The translations under genes and the position numbers were made by a program. A stretch of DNA of 64,000 nucleotides from Enterococcus columbae DSM 7374 = ATCC 51263 (GTDB lineage Bacteria > Bacillota > Bacilli > Lactobacillales > Enterococcaceae), in contig NZ_KE136347.1 of the NCBI RefSeq assembly GCF_000406925.1, positions 97,735 to 161,734 on the forward strand, in the 5' to 3' direction. Below the pieces are notes generated by a model. It ran no database searches. It had not been told where the DNA came from and worked only from the letters and a program-made list of their open reading frames with translations. Each line of letters opens with the position of its first letter. Positions within the stretch are counted from its first letter, which is position 1. This document shows, piece after piece, positions 17,569 to 26,485 of the stretch.

Positions 17569-17754
17569 GTGAGTTTTAAACGTTTTGCTCAATTATTTAT
17601 TATTTATGTATTAGCGATTTTGTGTAGCGAAGCAGTAGTGCAGCTTTTTTCTGTACAGTCGATTATCGTTCGCTTAGCAATTTTTATCATAGTTGGCTAT
17701 ATCGTTTTGACGATTCCGCTAACTGTGTTAACCTTGTTGAAAAATAAGAAATAA
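17569..17754 (+). CDS. small two-helix membrane protein
   Basis: About 61 residues with two predicted hydrophobic helices (FIIYVLAILCSEAVVQLF and LAIFIIVGYIVLTIPLTVL) and a basic tail. GTG 17569 or GTG 17560 could start it; AGGTGAG at 17558 fits the former better. It follows the EamA gene without a gap, so co-transcription is likely. I do not recognise the family. Confidence 0.55.
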   Translation: MSFKRFAQLFIIYVLAILCSEAVVQLFSVQSIIVRLAIFIIVGYIVLTIPLTVLTLLKNKK

Positions 17755-17836
17755 TCAGTAAGCCTATTAGTTTTAAGGAACATAGTCTTTAGAACTAATC
17801 GATTTGTTTTTATTAATAAAGAAAGTGGGGATACTA

Positions 17837-18205
17837 TTGTTATTAAAAAAAATACATGAAAATTTAACTGTATGTAAGTTGGCGGATTTTTCACAAATTG
17901 AATTAGATAAGGAATTATATTTTCTAAGCAAAACAGACGAAGAAATCTCATTGGTATGTAAAACAGAAGATACACCTAGTCAAACAATTGAAAGAGAAGA
18001 TGATTGGCGTGCTTTTCGGATTCAAGGAGTATTGGATTTTTCTTTAATAGGTATTTTGTCTAAACTTTCTAGTATTTTGGCAGAAAATAAGATTGGCATT
18101 TTTGCTATATCTACTTTCAATACAGACTATATTCTGGTTAAAGCTAAGGATTATGAACGTGCATTAATTATCTTGGCAGAGGCTGGCTATACGATTATTG
18201 ATTAA
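17837..18205 (+). CDS. ACT domain protein
   Basis: The 122-residue protein has the two-part ACT arrangement of the CASTOR/ACT_7 type: an N-terminal half of short strands and a C-terminal half with FRIQGVLDFSLIGILSKLSSILAENKIGIFAISTFNTDYILVKAKDYERAL. Homologues are stand-alone amino-acid-binding regulators. TTG 17837 is 6 bases after GTGGGG. It could sense an amino acid linked to the transporter upstream, but that is inference from proximity. Confidence 0.8.
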   Translation: MLLKKIHENLTVCKLADFSQIELDKELYFLSKTDEEISLVCKTEDTPSQTIEREDDWRAFRIQGVLDFSLIGILSKLSSILAENKIGIFAISTFNTDYILVKAKDYERALIILAEAGYTIID

Positions 18206-18212
18206 AACAGCT

Positions 18213-18266
18213 AAAAAACAGCAAGTGATTATAGAGCGATAGCCTTTAATCACTTGCTGTTTTTTT
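18213..18266. terminator. bidirectional terminator
   Basis: A long stem (AACAGCAAGTGATTA with TAATCACTTGCTGTT) flanked by A-run and T-run serves the ACT gene on the plus strand and the membrane gene on the minus strand. Confidence 0.9.
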
Positions 18267-18600
18267 ATTTTGAAATGCGATCGAATGTTTCTTTTTTAGT
18301 ATAGTATTTATAGGCAATATGAAAAACACCAAACAGCATTAAGCCAAAACCAAAATAGATATTGCCCTGCCAAATAAGTGTCATATTGCATAAGGTAATG
18401 ATTAATAAAACGGCAAAGAAAAAGCCGATTTGCAGCCGAAGAATCATTTTTTGAGAAATCTTACTTAAAAAAATAGTCGGATTCTTTTGCATTCTTGCCC
18501 AAATATTGACTGTAAGGATGACTAAACCAATACTAACGAATAATCCAAAGTAAACGGACAGCCAGAAAGTAAATGCTAGATTCAAAATACTAAGAATCAT
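18265..18600 (-). CDS. small membrane protein of unknown function
   Basis: The 111-residue protein has about four hydrophobic stretches: one at the N-terminus (ILSILNLAFTFWLSVYF), one following, a third at RLQIGFFFAVLLIITLC and a fourth at IYFGFGLMLFGVFHIAY, ending in a basic tail. Its start overlaps the end of queH by 11 bases on the same strand, indicating translational coupling. I recognise no family motif. Confidence 0.65.
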   Translation of the reverse strand: MILSILNLAFTFWLSVYFGLFVSIGLVILTVNIWARMQKNPTIFLSKISQKMILRLQIGFFFAVLLIITLCNMTLIWQGNIYFGFGLMLFGVFHIAYKYYTKKETFDRISK

Positions 18601-19348
18601 GAGTGTTTAAAACCAACTTTCCATTTTCAGCTTCATAGGCCTTAATATATTCTTTGGCTTCTTCATTGACTTCTTTTAAATTGACCCCTTGTTGTTTAGC
18701 AGCAAAAATACAGCCACAATAGCATTGGCGAAAAACATCATACTCTCGACACATTTCAATCGAACGTTGATAGCCTTGATTTTTCTTAAAGTCACTTGGT
18801 AGGTAATTGGTATTATAGATTTTTTGGATATCCATACCAATTTGATTAATTAATTGACTATTTTTTTTCGGTGAGATGGTTAAAGCACTACCGAAATAGT
18901 CATAGCCTAATTCTTGTGCTTTTTCAGCAACTAAATCTAAACGCAGATTGAAACAAGCTTCACAACGCTTGCCGCCTTCAGGTTCTTTATGTAAATCTTG
19001 CTTGACCATTAATTGGATAAATTCATTTGGTTTATATTCATCAACAATTAAATCCACGTGATTGCCTGTATTGGCATTAAAGTCTTCGATGAATTTCTTT
19101 TGGACTAGCATTCGACGAATATATTCACTTTCTGGATGAATGTTAGAATTTGCAAAGAAAATGGTCACATCAGCGTGCTGACATAAAAATTCTAAAGTAT
19201 AAGTTGAACACGGTGCACAACAAGAATGAAGTAAAATTCGTGGGCGCTCATCGTTTTTTTGCCATTCAATAATCATTTTTTGAAGTACACGATCATAGTT
19301 GATTTTTTGATTTTTCATCTTTTCTAAGATGACATCAGCATTTAACAT
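18590..19348 (-). CDS. queH: epoxyqueuosine reductase QueH
   Basis: QueH performs the last step of tRNA queuosine synthesis, reducing epoxyqueuosine; it binds an iron-sulfur cluster and a second metal. The 252-residue protein shows the DUF208 signature LLHSCCAPCSTYTLE, then GGKRCEACFNLRL and QCYCGC, supplying the conserved cysteines. FGSALTISPKKNSQ is also typical. It forms an operon with the downstream small membrane gene. Confidence 0.95.
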   Translation of the reverse strand: MLNADVILEKMKNQKINYDRVLQKMIIEWQKNDERPRILLHSCCAPCSTYTLEFLCQHADVTIFFANSNIHPESEYIRRMLVQKKFIEDFNANTGNHVDLIVDEYKPNEFIQLMVKQDLHKEPEGGKRCEACFNLRLDLVAEKAQELGYDYFGSALTISPKKNSQLINQIGMDIQKIYNTNYLPSDFKKNQGYQRSIEMCREYDVFRQCYCGCIFAAKQQGVNLKEVNEEAKEYIKAYEAENGKLVLNTHDS

Positions 19349-19424
19349 TCGGTTTTCCCCCTTCGTTCTTTCATTATACTAATAAAATGGCAAAGTAAAA
19401 GTAGTTTGCAAAGAAAACATCAAA

Positions 19425-19439
19425 AATTTTATGAAAATG
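19425..19439 (+). promoter_or_regulatory. possible CodY box upstream of metNIQ
   Basis: AATTTTATGAAAATG matches the CodY consensus AATTTTCWGAAAATT at 13 of 15 bases and lies 13 bases before the -35 box. Confidence 0.4.
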
Positions 19440-19452
19440 ATAAAAAAAGTAG

Positions 19453-19481
19453 TTGACAGTTAGAAAGACTACTTGTATACT
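19453..19481 (+). promoter_or_regulatory. metNIQ promoter
   Basis: TTGACA, 17 bases, TATACT: a near-consensus sigma-A promoter that reads into the T-box leader. Confidence 0.85.
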
Positions 19482-19496
19482 GTGCTTAAATTAAAA

Positions 19497-19766
19497 ATAA
19501 ATGAGTACTTTGATGAGAAGAGTAGCTTGATGAAATAGTTAAAGAGAATCCGGTTGGTGAGAAAGGATGCTAGGCAGTTAAGTGAAGATGAGCTCTGAGT
19601 TTCCAAATTGTTCACGCAGTTTGGACGGGAATGACCGTTATATCATCGGGTTTCAATAGGAACCTTTTGAGGTATAGTCTGTGAAGGCTATATAAATTAG
19701 GGTGGTAACACGATTTTTCAGTCGTCCCTTTACTAATCTTTAGGTTAGTAAAGGGCGGCTTTTTTA
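19497..19766 (+). promoter_or_regulatory. T-box leader, probably methionine-specific
   Basis: The hallmark GGGTGGTAACACG lies at 19701-19713. It is followed by a terminator (GTCGTCCCTTTACTAA with TTAGTAAAGGGCGGC and a T-run) whose 5' arm can alternatively pair with the T-box. In the long stem I region, ATG at 19588-19590 followed by A is a candidate specifier codon, fitting the downstream methionine importer. Uncharged tRNA-Met would stabilise the antiterminator and turn on metNIQ. Confidence 0.9.
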
Positions 19767-19791
19767 TTTACTTAAACAAAAGGAGAAAATC

Positions 19792-20811
19792 ATGATTGAA
19801 TTAAAAAATGTAACCAAAACATTTATTCCTCAGTCTTCAGGTAAAGAAGTCACAGCCGTAAAAAATGTTTCTCTAAAGATTGAAAAAGGAGAAATTTTTG
19901 GCATTGTCGGTGCATCTGGGGCAGGTAAATCGACCTTGGTTAGATGTATGAATCTATTAGAAGTGCCTACCTCAGGAGAAGTGTTGTTTGAAGGCACTGA
20001 TTTGATCAAGCTTAGTCAAAAAGAGCTACTAAAAAAACGTCAATCTATTTCAATGATTTTTCAAGGCTTTAACTTATTTAGCCAGCGTAGTGTCTTAAAA
20101 AATATTTGCTATCCATTAGAAATTGCCGGTGTGAAAAAAGCTGAGGCGATTCAAAAGGCTGAAACCTTACTTGAATTAGTTGGCTTGGCAGATAAAGCGC
20201 AGGCCTATCCTTCACAGCTATCTGGTGGACAAAAGCAAAGAGTGGCCATTGCTAGAGCTTTAGCAACAGATCCGAAAGTGCTATTATGTGATGAAGCAAC
20301 TAGTGCGTTGGATCCAAATACGACCTTGTCCATCTTGAAATTATTACAAGAAGTTCGCGAAAAATTGGGTGTAACGGTGATTATTATCACGCATGAAATG
20401 GAAGTTGTTCAAAGAATCTGTGATAAAGTTGCGGTAATGAATCATGGGGAAGTTGTAGAAACAGGAACAACTGAACAGATTTTCTTAAATCCGCAATCAC
20501 CGATTACACGTAAGATGCTATTAACTGAGGAAGCAACCGAACTCATTCCAAGCGATGGACCAATTTTGAGAATCAGCTTTGATGGCCAAGCCGCCTCATT
20601 ACCATTAATTTCTAAATTGATTTTAGAATCGCAAGCGCCAATCAATATTTTAAAAGCTAATACAGAAGAAATTAAAGGCAAGGCATTTGGTCAAATGATT
20701 GTTCAATTGCCGGATAAAGAAGCGTTGGTTGAAAAAATCAAAGAAATTCTAGTTCGCGAAGGATTAGATTTTGAGGAAGGAAGTGCTTATCTTGGACGCA
20801 ACGATGCTTAA
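19792..20811 (+). CDS. metN: methionine ABC importer ATPase MetN
   Basis: The 339-residue ATPase has Walker A GASGAGKST near residue 41, the signature LSGGQKQRVAIARAL near 143 and Walker B LLCDEATSALDP near 163. The C-terminal segment from about residue 260 is the NIL domain found in MetN, which binds methionine and inhibits transport when the cell is replete. AAGGAG precedes the ATG. It is first in a T-box-controlled metNIQ operon. Confidence 0.96.
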   Translation: MIELKNVTKTFIPQSSGKEVTAVKNVSLKIEKGEIFGIVGASGAGKSTLVRCMNLLEVPTSGEVLFEGTDLIKLSQKELLKKRQSISMIFQGFNLFSQRSVLKNICYPLEIAGVKKAEAIQKAETLLELVGLADKAQAYPSQLSGGQKQRVAIARALATDPKVLLCDEATSALDPNTTLSILKLLQEVREKLGVTVIIITHEMEVVQRICDKVAVMNHGEVVETGTTEQIFLNPQSPITRKMLLTEEATELIPSDGPILRISFDGQAASLPLISKLILESQAPINILKANTEEIKGKAFGQMIVQLPDKEALVEKIKEILVREGLDFEEGSAYLGRNDA

Positions 20812-21445
20812 TACGATTTGGACTGGGATTTGGGAAACAATTTATATGGTATTTTTCTCAATGTTAGTCACTTATATATTTGGTCTACCACTTGGCGTGA
20901 TATTATTTGTCACAGATAAAGGTTCGCTCTATCCGAATCGTGTGATTAATCTCATTCTTGGCTTTTTAGTGAATGTATTTCGCTCAATTCCATTTTTGAT
21001 TTTGTTGGTTTTACTTTTACCATTTACGCGTTTGGTCGTAGGAACTACACTTGGTTCTACTGCAACTATTGTACCGTTAGTGGTTTCGGCTATTCCTTTT
21101 GTAGCAAGAATGGTTGAGTCTTCATTAAAAGAAGTGGATGAAGGAGTAATTGAAGCTGCGCTATCTATGGGGTCAAACTGGTGGCAATTAATTACTAAAG
21201 TATTGTTACCAGAAGCTAAACCGTCACTTTCAGTTGGAGCGGTGATTACCTCAGTAACTGTTTTAGGTTACTCAGCGATGGCTGGTTTTGTTGGTGGTGG
21301 CGGTCTTGGTACGATCGCAATTAATTATGGTTATTATCGTTATGATAACAATATAATGCTAATAACGGTGGCAGTCATTGTCATCATTGTCCAATTGATT
21401 CAAGTCGTTGGGATGAAACTTGTTGAAAAAATTGATAAAAGATAA
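20792..21445 (+). CDS. metI: methionine ABC importer permease MetI
   Basis: The permease of about 217 residues has five predicted membrane helices and the ABC permease motif EAALSMGSNWWQLITKVLLPEA that contacts the ATPase. TTG 20792 is chosen because GAGGAAGG lies about 11 bases upstream; ATG 20804 is an equally possible start. Either way the gene overlaps the end of metN. Confidence 0.92.
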   Translation: MDATMLNTIWTGIWETIYMVFFSMLVTYIFGLPLGVILFVTDKGSLYPNRVINLILGFLVNVFRSIPFLILLVLLLPFTRLVVGTTLGSTATIVPLVVSAIPFVARMVESSLKEVDEGVIEAALSMGSNWWQLITKVLLPEAKPSLSVGAVITSVTVLGYSAMAGFVGGGGLGTIAINYGYYRYDNNIMLITVAVIVIIVQLIQVVGMKLVEKIDKR

Positions 21446-21457
21446 GGGGAGAATAAA

Positions 21458-22303
21458 ATGAAAAAAAGTTTCAAAAAAATTACACAAATTGTAACACTTG
21501 GTTTAGTAGTTGTTGGTTTGGCTGCTTGTGGAGCTGGAAAGAGCGATGATGCAGCAAGTAAAGGTGCAGATAGCAAAACAATCACGGTGGGGGCCAATCC
21601 AACTCCTCACGCTGAGATTTTAGAGCAAGCCAAAGCTGCCTTGAAAAAAGAAGGCTATACTTTAAAAGTGAAGGTCTTTAATGACTATATTATGCCAAAT
21701 ACAGCTTTAGAAGATAAGCAATTAGATGCCAACTATTTCCAAACACAACCATATTTAGATAAGTTTAATGAAGAAAAGGGCACACATATTGTTGGTGTAG
21801 GGAATGTTCACTTCGAACCACTAGGTATTTATCCTGGTAAAACTAAAACGTTAGAAGCCTTAAAAGATGGTGCAACAGTGGCTATCCCAAATGATCCATC
21901 AAATGAAGCGCGGGCTTTATTATTATTAGAAGATGCTGGCTTGATTCAATTAAAAGATGGCGCTGGTATTACGGCAACAGTGAAAGATGTTAAAGAAAAT
22001 CCTAAGAATTTAAATATTAAAGAAGTTGAAGCTGCGCAAACCGCTCGTTCTTTACAAGACGTGGATATTGCAGTTGTTAATGGTAACTATGCCGTAGAAG
22101 CAAAATTAGATGTAAATAAAGATGCTTTACACGTTGAGTCTGCTGATTCAGATGCCGCTAAAACCTATGCTAATATGATTTGTGTACGTGAAGGCGATGA
22201 AAACAATAAAGCAGTTAAAGCTTTAGTGAAGGTTTTACAAAGCGATGAAATTAAGCAATTCATTGATAAAAAATATAACGGGGCAGTTGTAGCTGTTAAA
22301 TAA
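21458..22303 (+). CDS. metQ: methionine-binding lipoprotein MetQ
   Basis: The 281-residue lipoprotein has a basic N-terminus, a hydrophobic segment and lipobox GLAACG with the acylated Cys near residue 24. The NLPA family pattern follows: VGANPTPHAEILEQ, NDYIMPNTALEDKQLDANYFQ and VGVGNVHFEPLGIYPGK. It delivers D- or L-methionine to MetNI. It starts 12 bases after metI and closes the operon. Confidence 0.96.
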   Translation: MKKSFKKITQIVTLGLVVVGLAACGAGKSDDAASKGADSKTITVGANPTPHAEILEQAKAALKKEGYTLKVKVFNDYIMPNTALEDKQLDANYFQTQPYLDKFNEEKGTHIVGVGNVHFEPLGIYPGKTKTLEALKDGATVAIPNDPSNEARALLLLEDAGLIQLKDGAGITATVKDVKENPKNLNIKEVEAAQTARSLQDVDIAVVNGNYAVEAKLDVNKDALHVESADSDAAKTYANMICVREGDENNKAVKALVKVLQSDEIKQFIDKKYNGAVVAVK

Positions 22304-22315
22304 TCAAATAATTTA

Positions 22316-22371
22316 AGACCTAGCCAAGGCCACTTAAAAAATTTTTTAAGCGGTCGGCTAAGTCTTTTTTT
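22316..22371 (+). terminator. terminator after metQ
   Basis: GACCTAGCC pairs with GGCTAAGTC around an inner CACTTAAAAAA/TTTTTTAAG helix, with a following T-run. Confidence 0.8.
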
Positions 22372-22462
22372 ATTTTCTAGTATTTTTAGCTAATTTGAAG
22401 CTAGGCAGGGTGGATTTTTTCTTTGCTTGTATTTTTGTGTTAAAATAATCGAAGGGAACTAT

Positions 22463-22490
22463 TTTACATTTACAAGTTTTCTATTATAAT
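22463..22490 (+). promoter_or_regulatory. promoter of zapA-cvpA-mutS2
   Basis: TTTACA, 16 bases, TATAAT; the start point would be near 22497, 54 bases before zapA. Confidence 0.7.
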
Positions 22491-22550
22491 AGGAAGCGAA
22501 TTTGTAAACGTCGATGTTGATTGTCACTCGATTGTTTTTAGGGGGAACTG

Positions 22551-23009
22551 ATGTTAATGTCTGATCAAAAGACAAGATATAAAGCTACAATTGATGGTCA
22601 AAACTATACGATTATTGGCCATGAATCAAAGATACATATGGATTTGGTTGTTCGTCTAGTCAATGAGCAGCTAAATGAAATCAAGGCACTCTCACCACAG
22701 ATTGATAGTGAACAAGCGGCAATTTTAGCTTGTGTGAATGCAATTTCTGATCAGGTGAAAAAACAAGAACGCCTTTTAGACCTTGAAGCTGAAAATCGCG
22801 AATTACACCAAAAAACAATAAAACTAGTTGAATTGGAAAATCGGATCAAACGTATTGAAGCAATCGAAAAAGAGGCTAAGGATATTTTAGAACGTACGGG
22901 ACGTAGCGATGTAAAAATTGCCAATCATGTTGAAGCACAGCAAATCTTAAATGAAGAAAGAAAGCGAACCATTCAGGAAAAGGCCAACCAACAGGTGCAG
23001 GAAGGATAA
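22551..23009 (+). CDS. zapA: cell division protein ZapA
   Basis: ZapA binds FtsZ and bundles its filaments at the Z-ring. The 152-residue protein starts with the ZapA globular head (KTRYKATIDGQNYTIIGHESKIHMDLVVRLVNEQL) and continues with a long coiled coil from about residue 70. AGGGGG lies just upstream; ATG 22557 is an alternative start. The order zapA-cvpA-mutS2 is conserved in Firmicutes. Confidence 0.92.
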   Translation: MLMSDQKTRYKATIDGQNYTIIGHESKIHMDLVVRLVNEQLNEIKALSPQIDSEQAAILACVNAISDQVKKQERLLDLEAENRELHQKTIKLVELENRIKRIEAIEKEAKDILERTGRSDVKIANHVEAQQILNEERKRTIQEKANQQVQEG

Positions 23010-23012
23010 GTA

Positions 23013-23558
23013 ATGATTAATGTCTTATTATTTTTCATGTTGATTTTTTCTTTTTATACGGGAGGAAGAAGAGGCTTAGCCTACCAATTGATTTATAGTG
23101 TGGGGTTTTTATGCTCCTTTTTATTAGCGATTGCTTTTTACCAACCTTTAGGAAAAAAGCTTGAATTATTTATTCCTTATATGTCGGTGACAGCGGATAG
23201 TAAATTAGCTTTTTACAGTCAAGAGACAGCCTTGGATTTAGATAAGGCCTATTATGCGGCTGTTTCATTTCTCATCGTTTTATTTATTGGTTGGTTATTA
23301 ACCAAATTTATTGCTATTTTTTTCGTTCGTTTACGAATTGTTCGTTTAATTCAAGATTTGGATTGGCTACCAGCAGGATTGTTAAATATGGGCATTAGCT
23401 ATACTTTTATTTGTTTAGTTTTGTTTATTCTAAGTATGATTCCTTTGGCAACAATTCAAAACTTGTTTTTTGAGCCCGATTTTGTTCGGCTAGTCGTTAA
23501 ACACTCACCAATCCTATCATCGTTATTTCATTATTTATTGTTAAAACCATTAGGATAG
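23013..23558 (+). CDS. CvpA family membrane protein
   Basis: The 181-residue protein has four predicted membrane helices and starts MINVLLFFMLIFSFYTGGRRGLAYQLI, the CvpA/YshB pattern. The family is linked to colicin V production in Escherichia coli; its role in Firmicutes is unclear. It lies 3 bases after zapA and before mutS2, matching the B. subtilis zapA-yshB-polX-mutS2 region without polX. Confidence 0.88.
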   Translation: MINVLLFFMLIFSFYTGGRRGLAYQLIYSVGFLCSFLLAIAFYQPLGKKLELFIPYMSVTADSKLAFYSQETALDLDKAYYAAVSFLIVLFIGWLLTKFIAIFFVRLRIVRLIQDLDWLPAGLLNMGISYTFICLVLFILSMIPLATIQNLFFEPDFVRLVVKHSPILSSLFHYLLLKPLG

Positions 23559-23667
23559 GACTAGGACAAAGCTGTGCTGGATTTTGTCGTTACGTTAGAG
23601 GACAAATTCAAGTGTAGCTTTTTTTGTGCAAGGCAAGTAATCTAAAGAGAGAAAGTAGGAGAAGCGT

Positions 23668-26034
23668 TTGAATAAAAGAATATTACAGACTTTAGAATAT
23701 GAACAAGTCAAAGCACAATTAGCTGCTTTTATCGTGACTGCACAGGGCAATGATATTTTAGCGAATTTAAGGCCGATTGATAAGGTAGAAAAATTAAAAA
23801 ATTGGTTAGCTGAAACGCAAGATGCCATCAAAGTATTACGGTTACGCGGGGGCATTCCGATTCCTCAGTTGGCTAATATTGCCCCACATATGAAACGTAT
23901 CGAAATTGGGGCCGATTTAAACGGCATAGAATTAGCCCAAGTAACTAAGGTTTTGACGACCACTCAAGAATTGGTGCGTTTTTTTGCTGATTTAGCGGAT
24001 GCCGATATTGAATTTGAACGTCTGTATCATTGGTCTGAACAATTGCAACATCTTCCGGAAGTTACGAAAGAATTGAAACGTTCGATCGATGAAGACGGTT
24101 CTATTTTAGATGAGGCTTCAGAAGCCTTGAAAAGCATTCGTCTACAAATTCGTAAGAGTGAGCAAGCTATTCGTGAAACATTAGATAGCTTAATTCGTGG
24201 CAATAATGCGCGCTACCTAAGTGATACACTAGTAACCATGCGTAATGATCGCTATGTTATCCCAGTAAAACAAGAGTATCGGACGATTTTCGGTGGGGTA
24301 GTCCACGATCAGAGTGCTTCTGGTCAAACCCTTTTTATTGAACCAAGGCAGGTAGTGGAGTTAAATAATCGATTACGTCAACAGCAAATTGCCGAACGAA
24401 CGGAAATAGAACGTATTTTAGCCGCTTTATCTGCTAGTTTGGCTCCCTTTAGACGTGAAATTAGTCATAATGCAACCGTTATTGGCTTTTTTGATTTTAT
24501 GAATGCGAAGGCTAGCTATGCTAAGCAAATGAAAGCAACGGTTCCAATAATTAATGCGCAGCAGTATGTAGCCTTAAAAGCTGCCCGTCATCCATTGATT
24601 TCTCAAGAAAAAGTGGTGGCCAATGATATTATGATTGGAGAAAATTATCAAACGGTAGTAATTACCGGCCCAAATACTGGGGGAAAAACCATCACCTTAA
24701 AAACCTTGGGAATTTTACAATTAATGGCGCAATCCGGCTTACCAATTTTAGCCGATGATGAAAGTCAAGTCGGTGTATTTAAGGAAATTTTTGCTGATAT
24801 TGGTGACGAGCAGTCGATTGAGCAAAATCTATCAACTTTTTCTTCACATATGACCAATATTGTCGATATTTTAAGAAGAGCCGATCATCAAAGCTTAGTA
24901 TTATTTGATGAATTAGGTGCTGGAACAGATCCTCAAGAAGGTGCCGCTTTGGCGATTGCTATTTTAGATGAGATGCATCAACGCCAGTGCTATGTGATGG
25001 CGACTACCCATTATCCAGAATTAAAGGCTTATGGTTATAATCGTAAAGGAACGATTAATGCTTCAATGGAATTTGATGTGGATACATTAAGTCCGACTTA
25101 TCGCCTATTAATTGGTGTCCCTGGTCGTAGTAATGCCTTTGAAATTTCTAAACGTTTAGGCTTAGCTGCACCGATTATTCAACAAGCGCGTCAAATTATG
25201 GATGGTGAGAGTCAGGACTTAAATGAAATGATTGCTGATTTAGAAAATCGTCGTAAAATGACGGAGACAGAGTACCTGGAATTACGCCATCATGTAGCTG
25301 AAGCTGAAAAATTACATCATGATTTAAAAGAAGCGTACAGCTATTTCTTTGAAGAAAGAGAAAACGAGTTGGCCAAAGCGAGAAAGCAAGCCAATGAATT
25401 GGTTGAAAAGGCGCAAGAAGAAGCAGAGGGCATTATTGCGGATATTCGTAAGCTCCAATTGTTGCAAGGACAAGGAAACGTCAAAGAGCATCAATTAATT
25501 GAAGCCAAGAGTAAATTAGCTGACTTGCAGCATCCAGAGGAACATTTAAAGAAAAATAAGGTCTTACAAAAGGCTAAACGTGCCAAAACGTTAAAAGCAG
25601 GCGATGAAGTGTTAGTTGAATCATATGGGCAAAGAGGGACCTTATTACAAAAGGTGGGCAATCATCAATGGCAAGTTCAAATGGGCATTTTAAAAATGAC
25701 CATTGCAGAAGATGAATTACAGGTAGTCACACCGATTGAAGAACCAGCCAAACGAGTCATTCATACGGTTCGTTCTGCTCAAGTTTCACATGTTGCCACT
25801 CAATTAGACTTACGTGGAAAACGTTATGAAGAAGCATTAAATGAAGTAGATCAGTACATTGATGCAGCGATATTGGCTGGTTATCCACAAGTGACGATTG
25901 TCCATGGTAAAGGAACCGGTGCATTGCGTCAAGGAATTACTCAGTATCTACAAAATCATCGCAGTGTGGCCTCCTTTGCCTTTGCACCAGCTAATCAAGG
26001 TGGCAATGGCGCAACAATTGTCAAATTTAAATAA
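23668..26034 (+). CDS. mutS2: endonuclease MutS2
   Basis: MutS2 suppresses homologous recombination and helps rescue collided ribosomes in Firmicutes. The 788-residue protein has the MutS core and clamp, Walker A TGPNTGGKT near residue 335, Walker B LVLFDELGAGTDP, and lacks the MutS mismatch-recognition N-domain. After a coiled coil at about 510-640 comes a C-terminal Smr nuclease domain with LDLRGKRYEEAL and VHGKGTGALR. It starts with TTG at 23668 preceded by AGGAG. Confidence 0.96.
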   Translation: MNKRILQTLEYEQVKAQLAAFIVTAQGNDILANLRPIDKVEKLKNWLAETQDAIKVLRLRGGIPIPQLANIAPHMKRIEIGADLNGIELAQVTKVLTTTQELVRFFADLADADIEFERLYHWSEQLQHLPEVTKELKRSIDEDGSILDEASEALKSIRLQIRKSEQAIRETLDSLIRGNNARYLSDTLVTMRNDRYVIPVKQEYRTIFGGVVHDQSASGQTLFIEPRQVVELNNRLRQQQIAERTEIERILAALSASLAPFRREISHNATVIGFFDFMNAKASYAKQMKATVPIINAQQYVALKAARHPLISQEKVVANDIMIGENYQTVVITGPNTGGKTITLKTLGILQLMAQSGLPILADDESQVGVFKEIFADIGDEQSIEQNLSTFSSHMTNIVDILRRADHQSLVLFDELGAGTDPQEGAALAIAILDEMHQRQCYVMATTHYPELKAYGYNRKGTINASMEFDVDTLSPTYRLLIGVPGRSNAFEISKRLGLAAPIIQQARQIMDGESQDLNEMIADLENRRKMTETEYLELRHHVAEAEKLHHDLKEAYSYFFEERENELAKARKQANELVEKAQEEAEGIIADIRKLQLLQGQGNVKEHQLIEAKSKLADLQHPEEHLKKNKVLQKAKRAKTLKAGDEVLVESYGQRGTLLQKVGNHQWQVQMGILKMTIAEDELQVVTPIEEPAKRVIHTVRSAQVSHVATQLDLRGKRYEEALNEVDQYIDAAILAGYPQVTIVHGKGTGALRQGITQYLQNHRSVASFAFAPANQGGNGATIVKFK

Positions 26035-26117
26035 GCAATCAGCTAGTTTGAGCGATTGTTTTTGAAAAAAGTCTGATTCGTGCTATAATGCATTACAGAA
26101 TTATCGGAGGTGAGAAA

Positions 26118-26432
26118 ATGGCAAAAGAAATTACAGATGCTACATTTTCAGAAGAAATTAGTGAAGGTTTAGTTTTAGTAGATTTTTGGGCACCTTGGTG
26201 TGGACCATGTCGGATGCAAGCACCAATTTTAGATCAATTATCACAAAAATACGATGAAACTGAACTAAAAATTACTAAGCTAAATGTTGATGATAATCCA
26301 AAAACAGCGCAAGCCTTCCAAGTTATGAGTATTCCAACTTTACTATTCTTTAAAGATGGAGAACTAGTTGAAAAACGTGTTGGTGTTCAACCAAAACCAG
26401 CTTTGGAAGCAATCGTTGAACAATTTGCTTAA
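26118..26432 (+). CDS. trxA: thioredoxin
   Basis: The 104-residue protein has the active site [14 protein letters not shown] and the cis-proline region [13 protein letters not shown]. It reduces disulfides in cytoplasmic proteins with thioredoxin reductase. ATG 26118 follows GGAGGTGAG; the upstream in-frame ATG at 26088 lies before the ribosome site. It sits between mutS2 and uvrC. Confidence 0.96.
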   Translation: MAKEITDATFSEEISEGLVLVDFWAPWCGPCRMQAPILDQLSQKYDETELKITKLNVDDNPKTAQAFQVMSIPTLLFFKDGELVEKRVGVQPKPALEAIVEQFA

Positions 26433-26442
26433 TTTAATAAAA

Positions 26443-26476
26443 TGAGGGGTCGACTGTTTAGCCGGCCTCTTTTTTG
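26443..26476 (+). terminator. probable terminator after trxA
   Basis: GAGG with TCG pairs to CGG with CCTC across a bulge, then a six-T run. The hairpin ends 10 bases before uvrC. Confidence 0.55.
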
Positions 26477-26485
26477 GTGAGATAA

